A stretch of 8,549 nt of DNA from contig CAYHOI010000082.1 of the NCBI GenBank assembly GCA_964358175.1, positions 1-8,549 on the forward strand, written 5' to 3'. Positions 1 through 6,123 of this stretch are shown here, piece by piece; the first letter of the stretch is position 1; each line of letters begins with the position of its first letter. This DNA is from CAYHOI01 sp964358175. Its GTDB lineage: Bacteria; Margulisbacteria; Riflemargulisbacteria; GWF2-35-9. The notes under the pieces were generated by a model. The model was not told where the DNA came from. It worked only from the letters and a program-made list of their open reading frames with translations, and searched no databases. Both the position numbers and the translations under genes were made by a program.

Positions 1-66
1 GGAGTAAGAATGATGCCCTATCTTATCAAACGAATCATCGCTTAATCCGCTTTCATCACAAAAACT

Positions 67-1152
67 TCATCCCCTAAAACCTGGCAGGAATGTTGTCTCT
101 GTAGGGGGTGTCTTCACATACCAAGCCCCGCGTGTGTGGCCATGCTTTGTGATATAACCGGATGAAGCTAATTCTGCTAGATGTTTTTTTATCGTGTTGA
201 TATTGGCATTAGTCGATTCTGCAACAAAAGACAACGTTATTCGTTCGTTTTTATCAAATAATTTCATGATTTGTTCTGACAGGGCGGTGAGCGTTGATAA
301 TTGATCGTTGATCCCTTTAATTTTTTGCTCCAAATGTCTTTTATGTGCTTGCAATGTTCGCAGAAAAAAAAGTATCCATGGTTCATAATCCAATTCTGTC
401 TTAAAGGTAGACTGCGTTTGTCTAAGTGCTCTGTAATAGCCCTCCTTGTTATTCTCCACAATGGCTTCAATAGAACTAAAGGGGACATAGGCATACCCTG
501 ATTGCAATAACAGTAGCGTTGTTAATGCTCTGGATAGTCTCCCGTTACCATCTTGAAAGGGGTGAATCGCTAAAAACGTAACAACAAATATTCCGATCGC
601 TAAGATAGGATGAAGGGCTCCATCCGCTAACGTTGTCCTAATCCAGTCTACACATTCTCTCATTTGTGCGGGGGTCTCAAATGGGGTTGTTGTTTCAAAT
701 ATGATGCCAAGTTGTTTGCCGTCGGGATCATATGCGGCAACACTATTAGACAGTTTCTTATATTCTCCTCGATGAGCCTCATCTTTGTGACTGTATTTTA
801 AAAGGATGCCATGAAGTTGTTTGATATAGTTTTCAGTAAACGGAATTACTTCAAAATGATCAAATAACGTATCCATGAGTACGGCATAGCCCGCAATCTC
901 TTCCTCATCGCGTGATGTAAAAGATGTACGATCAATTCGAGACAGCAGAGCTTCTACATCTTTATCTGAAAGCTTATTGCCTTCAATTCGATTTGAAGAT
1001 CCGATGCTTTCAATGGTGGCCACTTTTTTTAGTTCGATTAACCGTTCCGGCGAGAGCACCTTGAATGCCTTCCATGAGCCCTTAAACTCATCGATCTCAC
1101 TGATGATCGAAAGGATTTCTGGCGTAATTGTTAATTTGTTAATATTAATCAT
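67..1152 (-). CDS. Fic family protein (AMP-transferase) with C-terminal winged helix
   Basis: Fic enzymes move AMP (sometimes another phosphate-containing group) from a nucleotide onto a hydroxyl side chain of a target protein. The 361-residue product has the complete catalytic motif HPFQDGNGRLSR at residues 197-208, with catalytic His197, metal-binding Asp201 and phosphate-binding Asn203/Arg205/Arg208. An N-terminal inhibitory-helix motif of the (S/T)xxxE(G/N) type is present as S53-x3-E57-G58, which marks a class II Fic that restrains itself and needs no separate antitoxin; none is seen nearby. Residues about 290-350 read as a winged helix-turn-helix, so the protein may also bind DNA. No Shine-Dalgarno lies before the ATG; with the proposed -10 box the leader would be only about 14 nt. 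The promoter contains symmetric and direct repeats, so autoregulation is an attractive inference. The target is unknown. Family assignment is firm. Confidence 0.95.
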   Translation of the reverse strand: MININKLTITPEILSIISEIDEFKGSWKAFKVLSPERLIELKKVATIESIGSSNRIEGNKLSDKDVEALLSRIDRTSFTSRDEEEIAGYAVLMDTLFDHFEVIPFTENYIKQLHGILLKYSHKDEAHRGEYKKLSNSVAAYDPDGKQLGIIFETTTPFETPAQMRECVDWIRTTLADGALHPILAIGIFVVTFLAIHPFQDGNGRLSRALTTLLLLQSGYAYVPFSSIEAIVENNKEGYYRALRQTQSTFKTELDYEPWILFFLRTLQAHKRHLEQKIKGINDQLSTLTALSEQIMKLFDKNERITLSFVAESTNANINTIKKHLAELASSGYITKHGHTRGAWYVKTPPTETTFLPGFRG

Positions 1153-1184
1153 TTAGATATCCAATCTTATCCAATTATATCTAA
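1153..1184 (-). promoter_or_regulatory. fic promoter/operator: inverted repeat plus phased direct repeat
   Basis: A perfect -10 hexamer, TATAAT on the minus strand, lies at 1174-1179; the -35 region (about 1197-1202, TTTCAT) is poor. An 8-bp perfect inverted repeat, TTAGATAT (1153-1160) and ATATCTAA (1177-1184), overlaps the -10 and directly abuts the fic start codon at 1152. Between and partly inside the arms sit two exact copies of TATCCAAT (1158-1165 and 1168-1175), 10 bp apart, so they face the same side of the helix. This arrangement is typical of an operator for a dimeric or tandem-binding regulator. The binding protein is not known; the winged helix of Fic itself is a candidate. Confidence 0.55.
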
Positions 1185-1411
1185 TAAATGTGGAAAATGA
1201 AATGCTCTCTTCAGAGAACAAATAAAGAACAAATGTAGCAAAGTAAGGCTCTGCATATATTGCTGTATAATGGACGTAAAATTTAGACCTCTTTTATTGG
1301 AATATCCTAAAAGCCTTACGGTGATTGAATCTGGGAATACTGGAGTACAGATATGCCAGCAAAGCGCGACCATTTGGACTCATTAGATCCGTCTTGCCCT
1401 ATCTGGACATC
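1185..1411. other. Intergenic stretch between fic operator and the RRM-gene terminator
   Basis: This AT-rich stretch holds no convincing gene. A 38-codon plus-strand frame (1270-1386) and a 68-codon minus-strand frame (1167-1373) are open, but neither has a ribosome binding site or a recognisable product. A plus-strand TATAAT occurs at 1266-1271 without a matching -35 box. Confidence 0.5.
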
Positions 1412-1446
1412 AAAAAAAAGGACAGATCATATGATCTGCCCTTTTC
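1412..1446 (-). terminator. Intrinsic terminator of the RRM protein gene
   Basis: A near-perfect palindrome at 1420-1441 (core CAGATCATATGATCTG) lies about 26 nt past the stop codon of the RRM gene. Read on the minus strand, the one imperfect pair becomes a G-U wobble, and the hairpin runs into eight T residues (complement of A1412-1419). The A/T flanks can pair and extend the stem by about 4 bp. On the plus strand the tail is only TTTTCT, so any activity for plus-strand transcripts would be weaker. Confidence 0.85.
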
Positions 1447-1467
1447 TATAGTTCTTAAAAACTAGAA

Positions 1468-1788
1468 CTAGTCACGTCCGCGGTATCCGCCTCGGCTTCC
1501 ACCGTTGCCGCCGCCACCACCAAAACCACCCTCACGTTTCTGTGGAGGTTTTGCTTCATTGACCGTCACTCGACGACCATCAAAATCCTTCCCATTGAAA
1601 AGCTCAATAGCCTTCGCAGCTTCCTCTTCTGTACTCATTTCAACGAATCCGAACCCTTTGCTACGACCGGACATCTTATCCATGATTACAACTGCAGACT
1701 CTACAGTCCCTGCTTCAGCAAAACCATCTCTCAAAATATCGTCTGTTGTATTGTAGGACAAACCACCTATGTATAACTTCTTAACCAT
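1468..1788 (-). CDS. Glycine-rich RRM RNA-binding protein
   Basis: This 106-residue protein is a single RNA-recognition motif with a short glycine/arginine-rich tail, the layout of the small RNA-binding proteins of cyanobacteria and several other bacterial phyla. RNP2 is LYIGGL (residues 5-10) and RNP1 is KGFGFVEM (44-51); both carry the aromatic residues that stack on RNA bases. The fold closes near residue 80, followed by a tail rich in Gly, with RGG/RGY-like pieces, at 85-106. In cyanobacteria such proteins are often cold-induced; that role here is inference. The start is well supported by AAAGGAGAG just upstream of the ATG. It appears monocistronic: a strong terminator follows, and more than 200 bp without an intact gene precede it. 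If the upstream -10 candidate is right, the leader is about 120 nt, long enough for post-transcriptional control. Confidence 0.95.
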   Translation of the reverse strand: MVKKLYIGGLSYNTTDDILRDGFAEAGTVESAVVIMDKMSGRSKGFGFVEMSTEEEAAKAIELFNGKDFDGRRVTVNEAKPPQKREGGFGGGGGNGGSRGGYRGRD

Positions 1789-2015
1789 AACACTCTCCTT
1801 TAATTCTCTAGTTTACTGAATGACTTCACTGTAAAGACCGACCCATCAAAACGCTTCTATTTCCCTGATAGTTGATTTGGAAATAAAAACACACGCGAAG
1901 ACATCCTAGAGGGTATTATACACAAGTAGTCCAAAAAAATAAAGCCCCCTAAACTAACACTTTGCCGAATGCGTCCAAAGACCAAATGTGCGAACAAGAA
2001 AAAGGCAAAAATAGG
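1789..2015. other. Gene-free stretch upstream of the RRM gene
   Basis: No open frame of note is present. It contains the Shine-Dalgarno and leader of the RRM gene and the -10 candidate at 1915-1920. On the minus strand a T-rich tract (about 1930-1944) follows a run of G, but I could not fold a convincing terminator stem there. Confidence 0.5.
1915..1943 (-). promoter_or_regulatory. Candidate promoter of the RRM gene
   Basis: A perfect TATAAT on the minus strand is at 1915-1920, with a weak TTTATT at the -35 position (1938-1943, 17-bp spacing). Transcription would begin near 1907 and give a leader of about 120 nt. The support is the -10 match only. Confidence 0.35.
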
Positions 2016-2126
2016 TCAAATAATATCTAACATACCCTGCATCGGACTCCAGTAATCGCCAGTTGTCGCATACATAATGTAGCGGTTATTGTGAACAACA
2101 ATAAACGGATCTCGAAGATAAACCAT
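2016..2126 (-). pseudogene. Remnant resembling the N-terminus of a GH43-type glycosidase
   Basis: A 36-codon open frame begins ATG at 2126 and ends TGA at 2016-2018. Its first half, MVYLRDPFIVVHNN followed by RYIMYATTGD, matches the way the GH43/GH43-like five-bladed propeller enzymes begin: an RDPF strand holding the catalytic-base aspartate, then a (R/K)Y-x-(M/L)Y-(A/G)TTG strand. Full enzymes of this group are roughly 300 residues or more, so only about the first blade remains. No Shine-Dalgarno precedes the ATG. It is most likely a decayed fragment, less likely a chance match. The assignment rests on motif memory alone. Confidence 0.4.
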
Positions 2127-2129
2127 GTT

Positions 2130-2350
2130 TTAATTATGCGCCAACTCGTTAAACTCTGGGAAGAGTGAGACTATTTCTTGAGCTCGTTTCTCAACATTCG
2201 CACCTTTCAACCTCTCTAAGGACTTATAGACAGAGGAATGACCGTATTTTTCGAACAATTCTTGATTGCGCTCGTGGTAATTACATCCCTGAACGCATCG
2301 ATCAAAGGAACTATATCCGGTTGCGCCAAGCAATGCATGATAGTAATAGT
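2130..2350 (-). pseudogene. Possible truncated gene remnant, unknown family
   Basis: A minus-strand frame ending TAA at 2130-2132 reads like real protein over its last 70 or so codons: amphipathic, rich in Glu/Lys/Leu, with pieces such as RNQELFEKYGHSSVYKSLER near the C-terminus. There is no ATG between this part and the ferredoxin gene; the open frame extends to 2504 only by running antisense into that gene's 5' end. Either the N-terminus has been lost or the similarity to coding sequence is accidental. The stop lies two codons before, and in frame with, the ATG of the GH43-like fragment, so the two remnants are adjacent. A small all-helical domain is possible. I do not recognise the family. 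Confidence 0.3.
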
Positions 2351-2431
2351 GTAATGGTGCTTTTGGAAACTGTAGGTGGCAACACCCTTTCCGCCGGTTG
2401 CATATCTTATTTTTAATGAGTACAATCAGTC

Positions 2432-2857
2432 GTGATGAGCGACAAGATTCGGAAAAAATGGGTACTGCACTTCCCCTCCAATCAGGTGGACAAGCCGATC
2501 GCATACCACTTGGTCAAAGACTATAATCTGGTCATCAATATTCTTCAGGCCAGTGCGATGGATGAAAAAGACTCCTTCTTGATTCTCGAGGTCGTTGGAC
2601 GCCGAAAAGATATTGACCATGCACACGCTTTTCTCGTTACGCAGGAAATCGATGTAGTTGATATGGAAAAAGGCATCAACCTTAACATTAATAAATGCAT
2701 TCACTGTGGTCTTTGTGTGGGGTTATGTCCAACGAAAGCTTTGACCATTAACCGCGACACATGGGAAGTCTCTTTTGATAAAAGTGACTGCATCGTATGC
2801 GATTTGTGCTTGAAATATTGTCCAGTCAAAGCGATCGAAATGGAGTTTCTGAAATGA
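2432..2857 (+). CDS. NIL-domain 2[4Fe-4S] ferredoxin, probable sulfur-assimilation partner
   Basis: The product has two parts. Numbered from ATG 2435, residues about 4-75 form a NIL domain, the ACT-like fold also found at the end of methionine-transporter ATPases. Residues 88-129 are a bacterial-type ferredoxin with two complete cluster motifs: C88, C91, C94, C98-Pro and C119, C122, C125, C129-Pro. In methanogens the same architecture (MA1822 type) works with a DUF39 protein in making homocysteine from aspartate semialdehyde and sulfide, presumably supplying electrons. The downstream gene overlaps it by ATGA and encodes a DUF39-like protein, which supports the same pairing. Translation may begin at GTG 2432 or ATG 2435 (140 residues); an in-frame TGA at 2417-2419 excludes anything further upstream. 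The Shine-Dalgarno is weak and no clear promoter was found. It is a soluble cytoplasmic protein. Confidence 0.9.
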   Translation: MMSDKIRKKWVLHFPSNQVDKPIAYHLVKDYNLVINILQASAMDEKDSFLILEVVGRRKDIDHAHAFLVTQEIDVVDMEKGINLNINKCIHCGLCVGLCPTKALTINRDTWEVSFDKSDCIVCDLCLKYCPVKAIEMEFLK

Positions 2858-3810
2858 TCCTTACTTATCGTCAGCTCATAGAATATGTTCATGAACACGG
2901 CGTCCAGGTTGCCGCTAAGAATGTTGATAAGGTAGCACTTGGGGTGTTTGAGCCTCTGGAAAACGTAGCACTCAGTTTTATAATGAAAGGGCTGGATGTT
3001 AAGCCGATTAATGCAAAGCTTCAGAATGTCCCTCTGTATATCCAAAGTAATGACCAGTTTGTTTTGAGCTCACAAGTCCTTTCGCTAGATGACTCGTTGA
3101 ATACCCACTACCCTGGAGAGTTCAATTACGGAGGAGCATTCCTCATTGAAGATCTCATCAACCAAGCTGAACTCGATTTGCGGGTCACAGGTTATCCTAA
3201 TGATATATATGATCGGACGGAAGTGCGAAGAACTATCCAAATGGATGACCTAACGCACACCGACTTAACCGTCGACATTCACCGAAGTAAAGCCCCAAAG
3301 GCTTATATCAATTCATCAGAAAATTTCAAATATAGCGAGAATGGCGTCATCAAGAACAATTTGCTTGCGATTAATTTTCGATCCTCTGGAATTCTTCAAC
3401 TTATTTATGAACTACGTGAGCATATTAAGGAAATATTCTTTGCGGGTGCGGAGGGTCATTGGATGTTGACAGAGGATGGGAGCTTGAAAATATCAGGGAA
3501 CTTCCGAAAAATGGACACGCTTTACATCAGTGCGCTCAGCTTGAAGGGATTTGGTATCTACCTTGCTGCGGGCTTAGGTGCAATCATCGATGTCGCCCAT
3601 CATGCCAGCCGGATCGAACATCTGGTAAACAATGAAGAACGAGCATTCCGTATCATTGATATCGCAACGCAAAAGGAAGTCGCAACGACGCCGCTCCGTT
3701 CCCTTAAAAATGCGGAATTTCATTTAGATCAACAAGTCATGAAAACAGGATCACTCACCAGCATATACTTGTCTGAGAGAATTGAGGAACGTTTACTGAA
3801 AAAAGAGTAG
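2854..3810 (+). CDS. Divergent DUF39/COG1900 (homocysteine biosynthesis-like) protein lacking all cysteines
   Basis: The 318-residue product aligns by eye with the DUF39/HcyBio family, whose methanogen member (MA1821) is needed to make homocysteine from aspartate semialdehyde and sulfide. Shared landmarks are VDKVALGVFEP (24-34), where the family has a VDVVTTGTFGP-like stretch; YGGAFLIEDL (92-101); Y-x3-D-x-Y-x-R-x-E (114-123) followed by a T-I-x-M-DDL strand (127-133); and a G-S-L-x-I-x-G-(x)n-KGFGIYLAAGLG stretch (209-242). The family has conserved cysteines after GTFGP and within YGTDCYPR; here these sites are Leu/Glu/Asn (35-37) and Ile118, and there is no cysteine anywhere. No C-terminal CBS domains are present and the protein is short. 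The start is ATG 2854, overlapping the ferredoxin stop, with GGAG 8 nt upstream; an earlier in-frame ATG at 2797 lies inside the ferredoxin gene. Family placement is fairly secure; the reaction is not. Confidence 0.72.
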   Translation: MILTYRQLIEYVHEHGVQVAAKNVDKVALGVFEPLENVALSFIMKGLDVKPINAKLQNVPLYIQSNDQFVLSSQVLSLDDSLNTHYPGEFNYGGAFLIEDLINQAELDLRVTGYPNDIYDRTEVRRTIQMDDLTHTDLTVDIHRSKAPKAYINSSENFKYSENGVIKNNLLAINFRSSGILQLIYELREHIKEIFFAGAEGHWMLTEDGSLKISGNFRKMDTLYISALSLKGFGIYLAAGLGAIIDVAHHASRIEHLVNNEERAFRIIDIATQKEVATTPLRSLKNAEFHLDQQVMKTGSLTSIYLSERIEERLLKKE

Positions 3811-3836
3811 CGTAGTCCCTGTCAGTCCAACTCTCC

Positions 3837-5960
3837 CTAACGGGTTAGCACTTCACTTAAAACAACTTTGCTGTGCCTATTGAGAAAGCTTATCGCCTCT
3901 TCCTGCGTTTGGTTGAGCACGTTCGCCACCTCGTCAACAGATCGATGAGATCGTCTTGCCAACGTTTCAATATCGTTGCGAAGCGCACTGGTCATATGCT
4001 GTGTGTCCTCAGGGTGGGACTGTTCCACGGTCTTCTGTTCCATAAAAACCTTCTCAAGTTGATTGGGCTTGAGATTGATGATTCGTTTAAGGACTTGCTG
4101 TGGGTGTGTAGCGATATGGGTGGCTGCGCTTTCCCCTTGCAGAATAGTCGTTCCCTTTTTATTCTTGGACACAACGAAGATTAGTTCACTCTCAACGGAA
4201 GAAGCGAGACGTTCTTTCATAAGCGTGGCATATAACATCGGATTGAACTTATGAGATCGATGCTCAGCGTGGTTCTCGCAATGGAACTTGTCAAGAATAG
4301 CCATTTGCCCCTCCTCACTCACGTACAATCCTCCACCAGATGATTCGTAATCACTTATCACAAATGCTAGGGTTATGGGGAGTGAGCGAATTTCGTTCAT
4401 TGCTACATCAAGAGATTCCGTCGATTGGATATGGTAATCCCACCGAGAGTCCACATACGAAATTAAACGGTTCATCAGAGCCTTCTCTGCGTGAAAATGA
4501 AGTCCCCTCAGTCCAATGATGCGGCCTACCTTCTTGTAGTCTTTTCGGGAAAGAGCTTCGACCAGTTCATCTCGAAGTTTGTTTTCAGCAAGAACCCCCC
4601 GTTGAGCCAACCCAGTAAAGTATCCAAGATGCGTACCGCCATTATCCATGGTCCGTACAGAGAATAAAACATCCGTCTTTGCACCCGCCGGAAGATCCGC
4701 AAATAAAGTCTCCACTGTTTTCAGGAAAGCAGGTCCATGTCCAGTACTGGTTGTCATCATATGACAGTCTACGTCCAAGAGCAAAAAGTGATCTTCAGAG
4801 GACACTGCAATGCTGTCAGAGAGGCTATCCATAAATCGCACCTGAAGAATCTCTTTGTCCAAAAGTTTTTCTTTATTAAGGGTACGAATAACCTCCTCCA
4901 ATGCCTGTCTAATTTTTAAATTTCTCACAATATAGTATAATTGCTGACCTTGTCCGCCCTCGGCAAGAATATCGACATAGGTTCGCAGTAATGAACTCAT
5001 AAAAAAACTGAGATAGATGTCTTGGCCTTCAAGTGAAACAATGTATGCGTAATTGAGAGCCTTGGGTACATTCTCCGGTGAGAACTTGGCGAAAACACAA
5101 TCCAAGGCCTCTCGTAAACGAAGGACACTGATCCCCTTGTCTATCTGGGAATAAAGAGTTCCCCCATTGGGGATGCTACTTCGAAAAACAGGTGTCTGGA
5201 ATAAACGCAATACATTTTGAATAGAAATCGACTTTACCAGCTCCTGATCTGACAATCGACTTGCGAGTTCGGTCAATGTGTCTGGACTGACCATATCCCC
5301 ATCCTTTAAAGCGGTCAGCGCACGGGGTAAGCGAAAATAGCGAGTCGCGTCTCCACCGGCAAGAATCACCTCGCACCGAGGAACCTCTCCGAGACCATAC
5401 ATTTGAGAAGCGTCCTTCAGGGAAAGGAGTTTCTGGCGAAAAACCTGTTTTGTCTTTATCTCCCCCGCAGGCCTGAAGCTAAATGAGGCTTGAGAGCGTA
5501 TTGCCTTTAATCGGGGAATAATGATATCCAAGTCAATTTGAGGGGTTCGTTCGTCCCGAGAGAGTTGCCTTTCAATCGTTTCAAGGACGAGCAGATATCT
5601 CTCGACTTTAAAGGTCACATCACTCAATTCCCGATCAAGTCTTTTTGTGTTATCGCACAATTGTTTGTATACCTCCTCTGAGAGGTAAGGCGAGGAGTGG
5701 ATCAGGAGTAATCTAATTTTTTCTGCGATGGGTTCAAGATAGAATTTATAATCCATGGTACGGATTACCCCAACGTCAATTTTACCACTGTAAACCATTT
5801 CTTCCTTAATCAAACGACTTGAAAGTAGATCTTTCACCAATGAAAACGTTATTATTTCGCGTTTTCCAGCTAATTTTGAATATATCCCCCTTGCTGAATA
5901 AGCAAGCTGAACTTTAAGTTTGTGTAGGAAATGGTATACATTCATATCTCGATCCAGCAC
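3837..5960 (-). CDS. Uncharacterised 707-residue protein with Cys/His cluster
   Basis: I do not recognise this family. The product appears soluble, with no signal peptide or membrane segment. Residues about 75-140 are charged and helical. A mixed alpha/beta centre holds LLLDVDCHM (393-401) followed by a TGHG turn (406-409). At 560-570 comes a regular cluster, HCENHAEHRSH, in which C561, H564, H567 and H570 recur every third residue, as in a metal site. The last 45 or so residues are helical, with RRSHRSVDEVANVL resembling a small helix-turn-helix. Numbering is from GTG 5960, chosen because AGGAGG stands 6 nt upstream; an ATG at 5975 has that same AGGAGG inside its first codons and no Shine-Dalgarno of its own. 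The gene converges with the ferredoxin/DUF39 operon (26 nt apart) and lies 163 nt after the rhodanese-like gene. Coding is certain from length; function is unknown. Confidence 0.85.
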   Translation of the reverse strand: MLDRDMNVYHFLHKLKVQLAYSARGIYSKLAGKREIITFSLVKDLLSSRLIKEEMVYSGKIDVGVIRTMDYKFYLEPIAEKIRLLLIHSSPYLSEEVYKQLCDNTKRLDRELSDVTFKVERYLLVLETIERQLSRDERTPQIDLDIIIPRLKAIRSQASFSFRPAGEIKTKQVFRQKLLSLKDASQMYGLGEVPRCEVILAGGDATRYFRLPRALTALKDGDMVSPDTLTELASRLSDQELVKSISIQNVLRLFQTPVFRSSIPNGGTLYSQIDKGISVLRLREALDCVFAKFSPENVPKALNYAYIVSLEGQDIYLSFFMSSLLRTYVDILAEGGQGQQLYYIVRNLKIRQALEEVIRTLNKEKLLDKEILQVRFMDSLSDSIAVSSEDHFLLLDVDCHMMTTSTGHGPAFLKTVETLFADLPAGAKTDVLFSVRTMDNGGTHLGYFTGLAQRGVLAENKLRDELVEALSRKDYKKVGRIIGLRGLHFHAEKALMNRLISYVDSRWDYHIQSTESLDVAMNEIRSLPITLAFVISDYESSGGGLYVSEEGQMAILDKFHCENHAEHRSHKFNPMLYATLMKERLASSVESELIFVVSKNKKGTTILQGESAATHIATHPQQVLKRIINLKPNQLEKVFMEQKTVEQSHPEDTQHMTSALRNDIETLARRSHRSVDEVANVLNQTQEEAISFLNRHSKVVLSEVLTR

Positions 5961-6123
5961 AAGCTTCCTCCTCATTCTTTAATTGGCAAATATAGTCCTT
6001 CTTAATATATCGGCACAAACTGAAGAAAATCCCAAGAAGATTTAGTCGACTACAAAGTCAGAATATATCCCCCCGCATTCCCCGCCCCTATTCTAGCTAC
6101 TTTTTCGAAATATTCATAGCAGA
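5961..6123. other. Intergenic region between the rhodanese-like and 707-residue genes
   Basis: It contains two minus-strand TATATT boxes (6004-6009 and 5989-5994) that could serve as -10 elements for the 707-residue gene, the second with TTGTGC 18 bp upstream; both are weak. A minus-strand G-rich tract with runs of 6, 4 and 4 G at 6069-6088 stands out from the AT-rich surroundings. No terminator hairpin was found after the rhodanese-like gene. Confidence 0.4.
5967..5972 (-). promoter_or_regulatory. Shine-Dalgarno fixing a GTG start
   Basis: AGGAGG on the minus strand is 6 nt upstream of GTG 5958-5960. The same bases are codons 2 and 3 of the longer frame that begins ATG at 5975, so the longer start would place the ribosome binding site inside the coding region. 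GTG 5960 is therefore preferred. Confidence 0.75.

Noticed and set aside
1..45. Possible end of a plus-strand gene at the left edge (14 codons to TAA)
   Set aside because: Far too short to distinguish from chance.
67..1152. Fic as the toxin of a Fic/antitoxin pair
   Set aside because: The inhibitory helix is inside the same protein (S53-E57-G58) and no small antitoxin gene is adjacent within the window.
1167..1373. 68-codon minus-strand frame between fic and the RRM gene
   Set aside because: No ribosome binding site, cysteine/leucine-rich composition typical of chance frames, and it overlaps the fic operator.
1270..1386. 38-codon plus-strand frame in the same gap
   Set aside because: No Shine-Dalgarno; its ATG overlaps a TATAAT-like sequence, and no family is recognisable.
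1505..1756. Plus-strand frame antisense to the RRM gene
   Set aside because: Its proline-rich start is the complement of the glycine-rich tail; the RRM reading has both RNP motifs and a good ribosome binding site.
2290..2431. Riboswitch (SAM type) or T-box ahead of the ferredoxin/DUF39 operon, suggested by a GGTGGCAACACC element at 2375-2386
   Set aside because: The stem with a GCAA loop is only about 4 bp, and the flanking sequence cannot form the helices of a T-box antiterminator or a SAM-I fold.
2797..2853. Earlier in-frame ATG that would lengthen the DUF39-like protein by 19 residues
   Set aside because: It lies inside the ferredoxin's second cluster motif region; the ATGA overlap at 2854 with GGAG upstream is the better start, and MILTYRQLIE fits the family beginning.
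2701..3045. Long minus-strand frame antisense to the ferredoxin and DUF39-like genes
   Set aside because: It is a shadow of the two well-supported plus-strand genes, whose motifs are intact.
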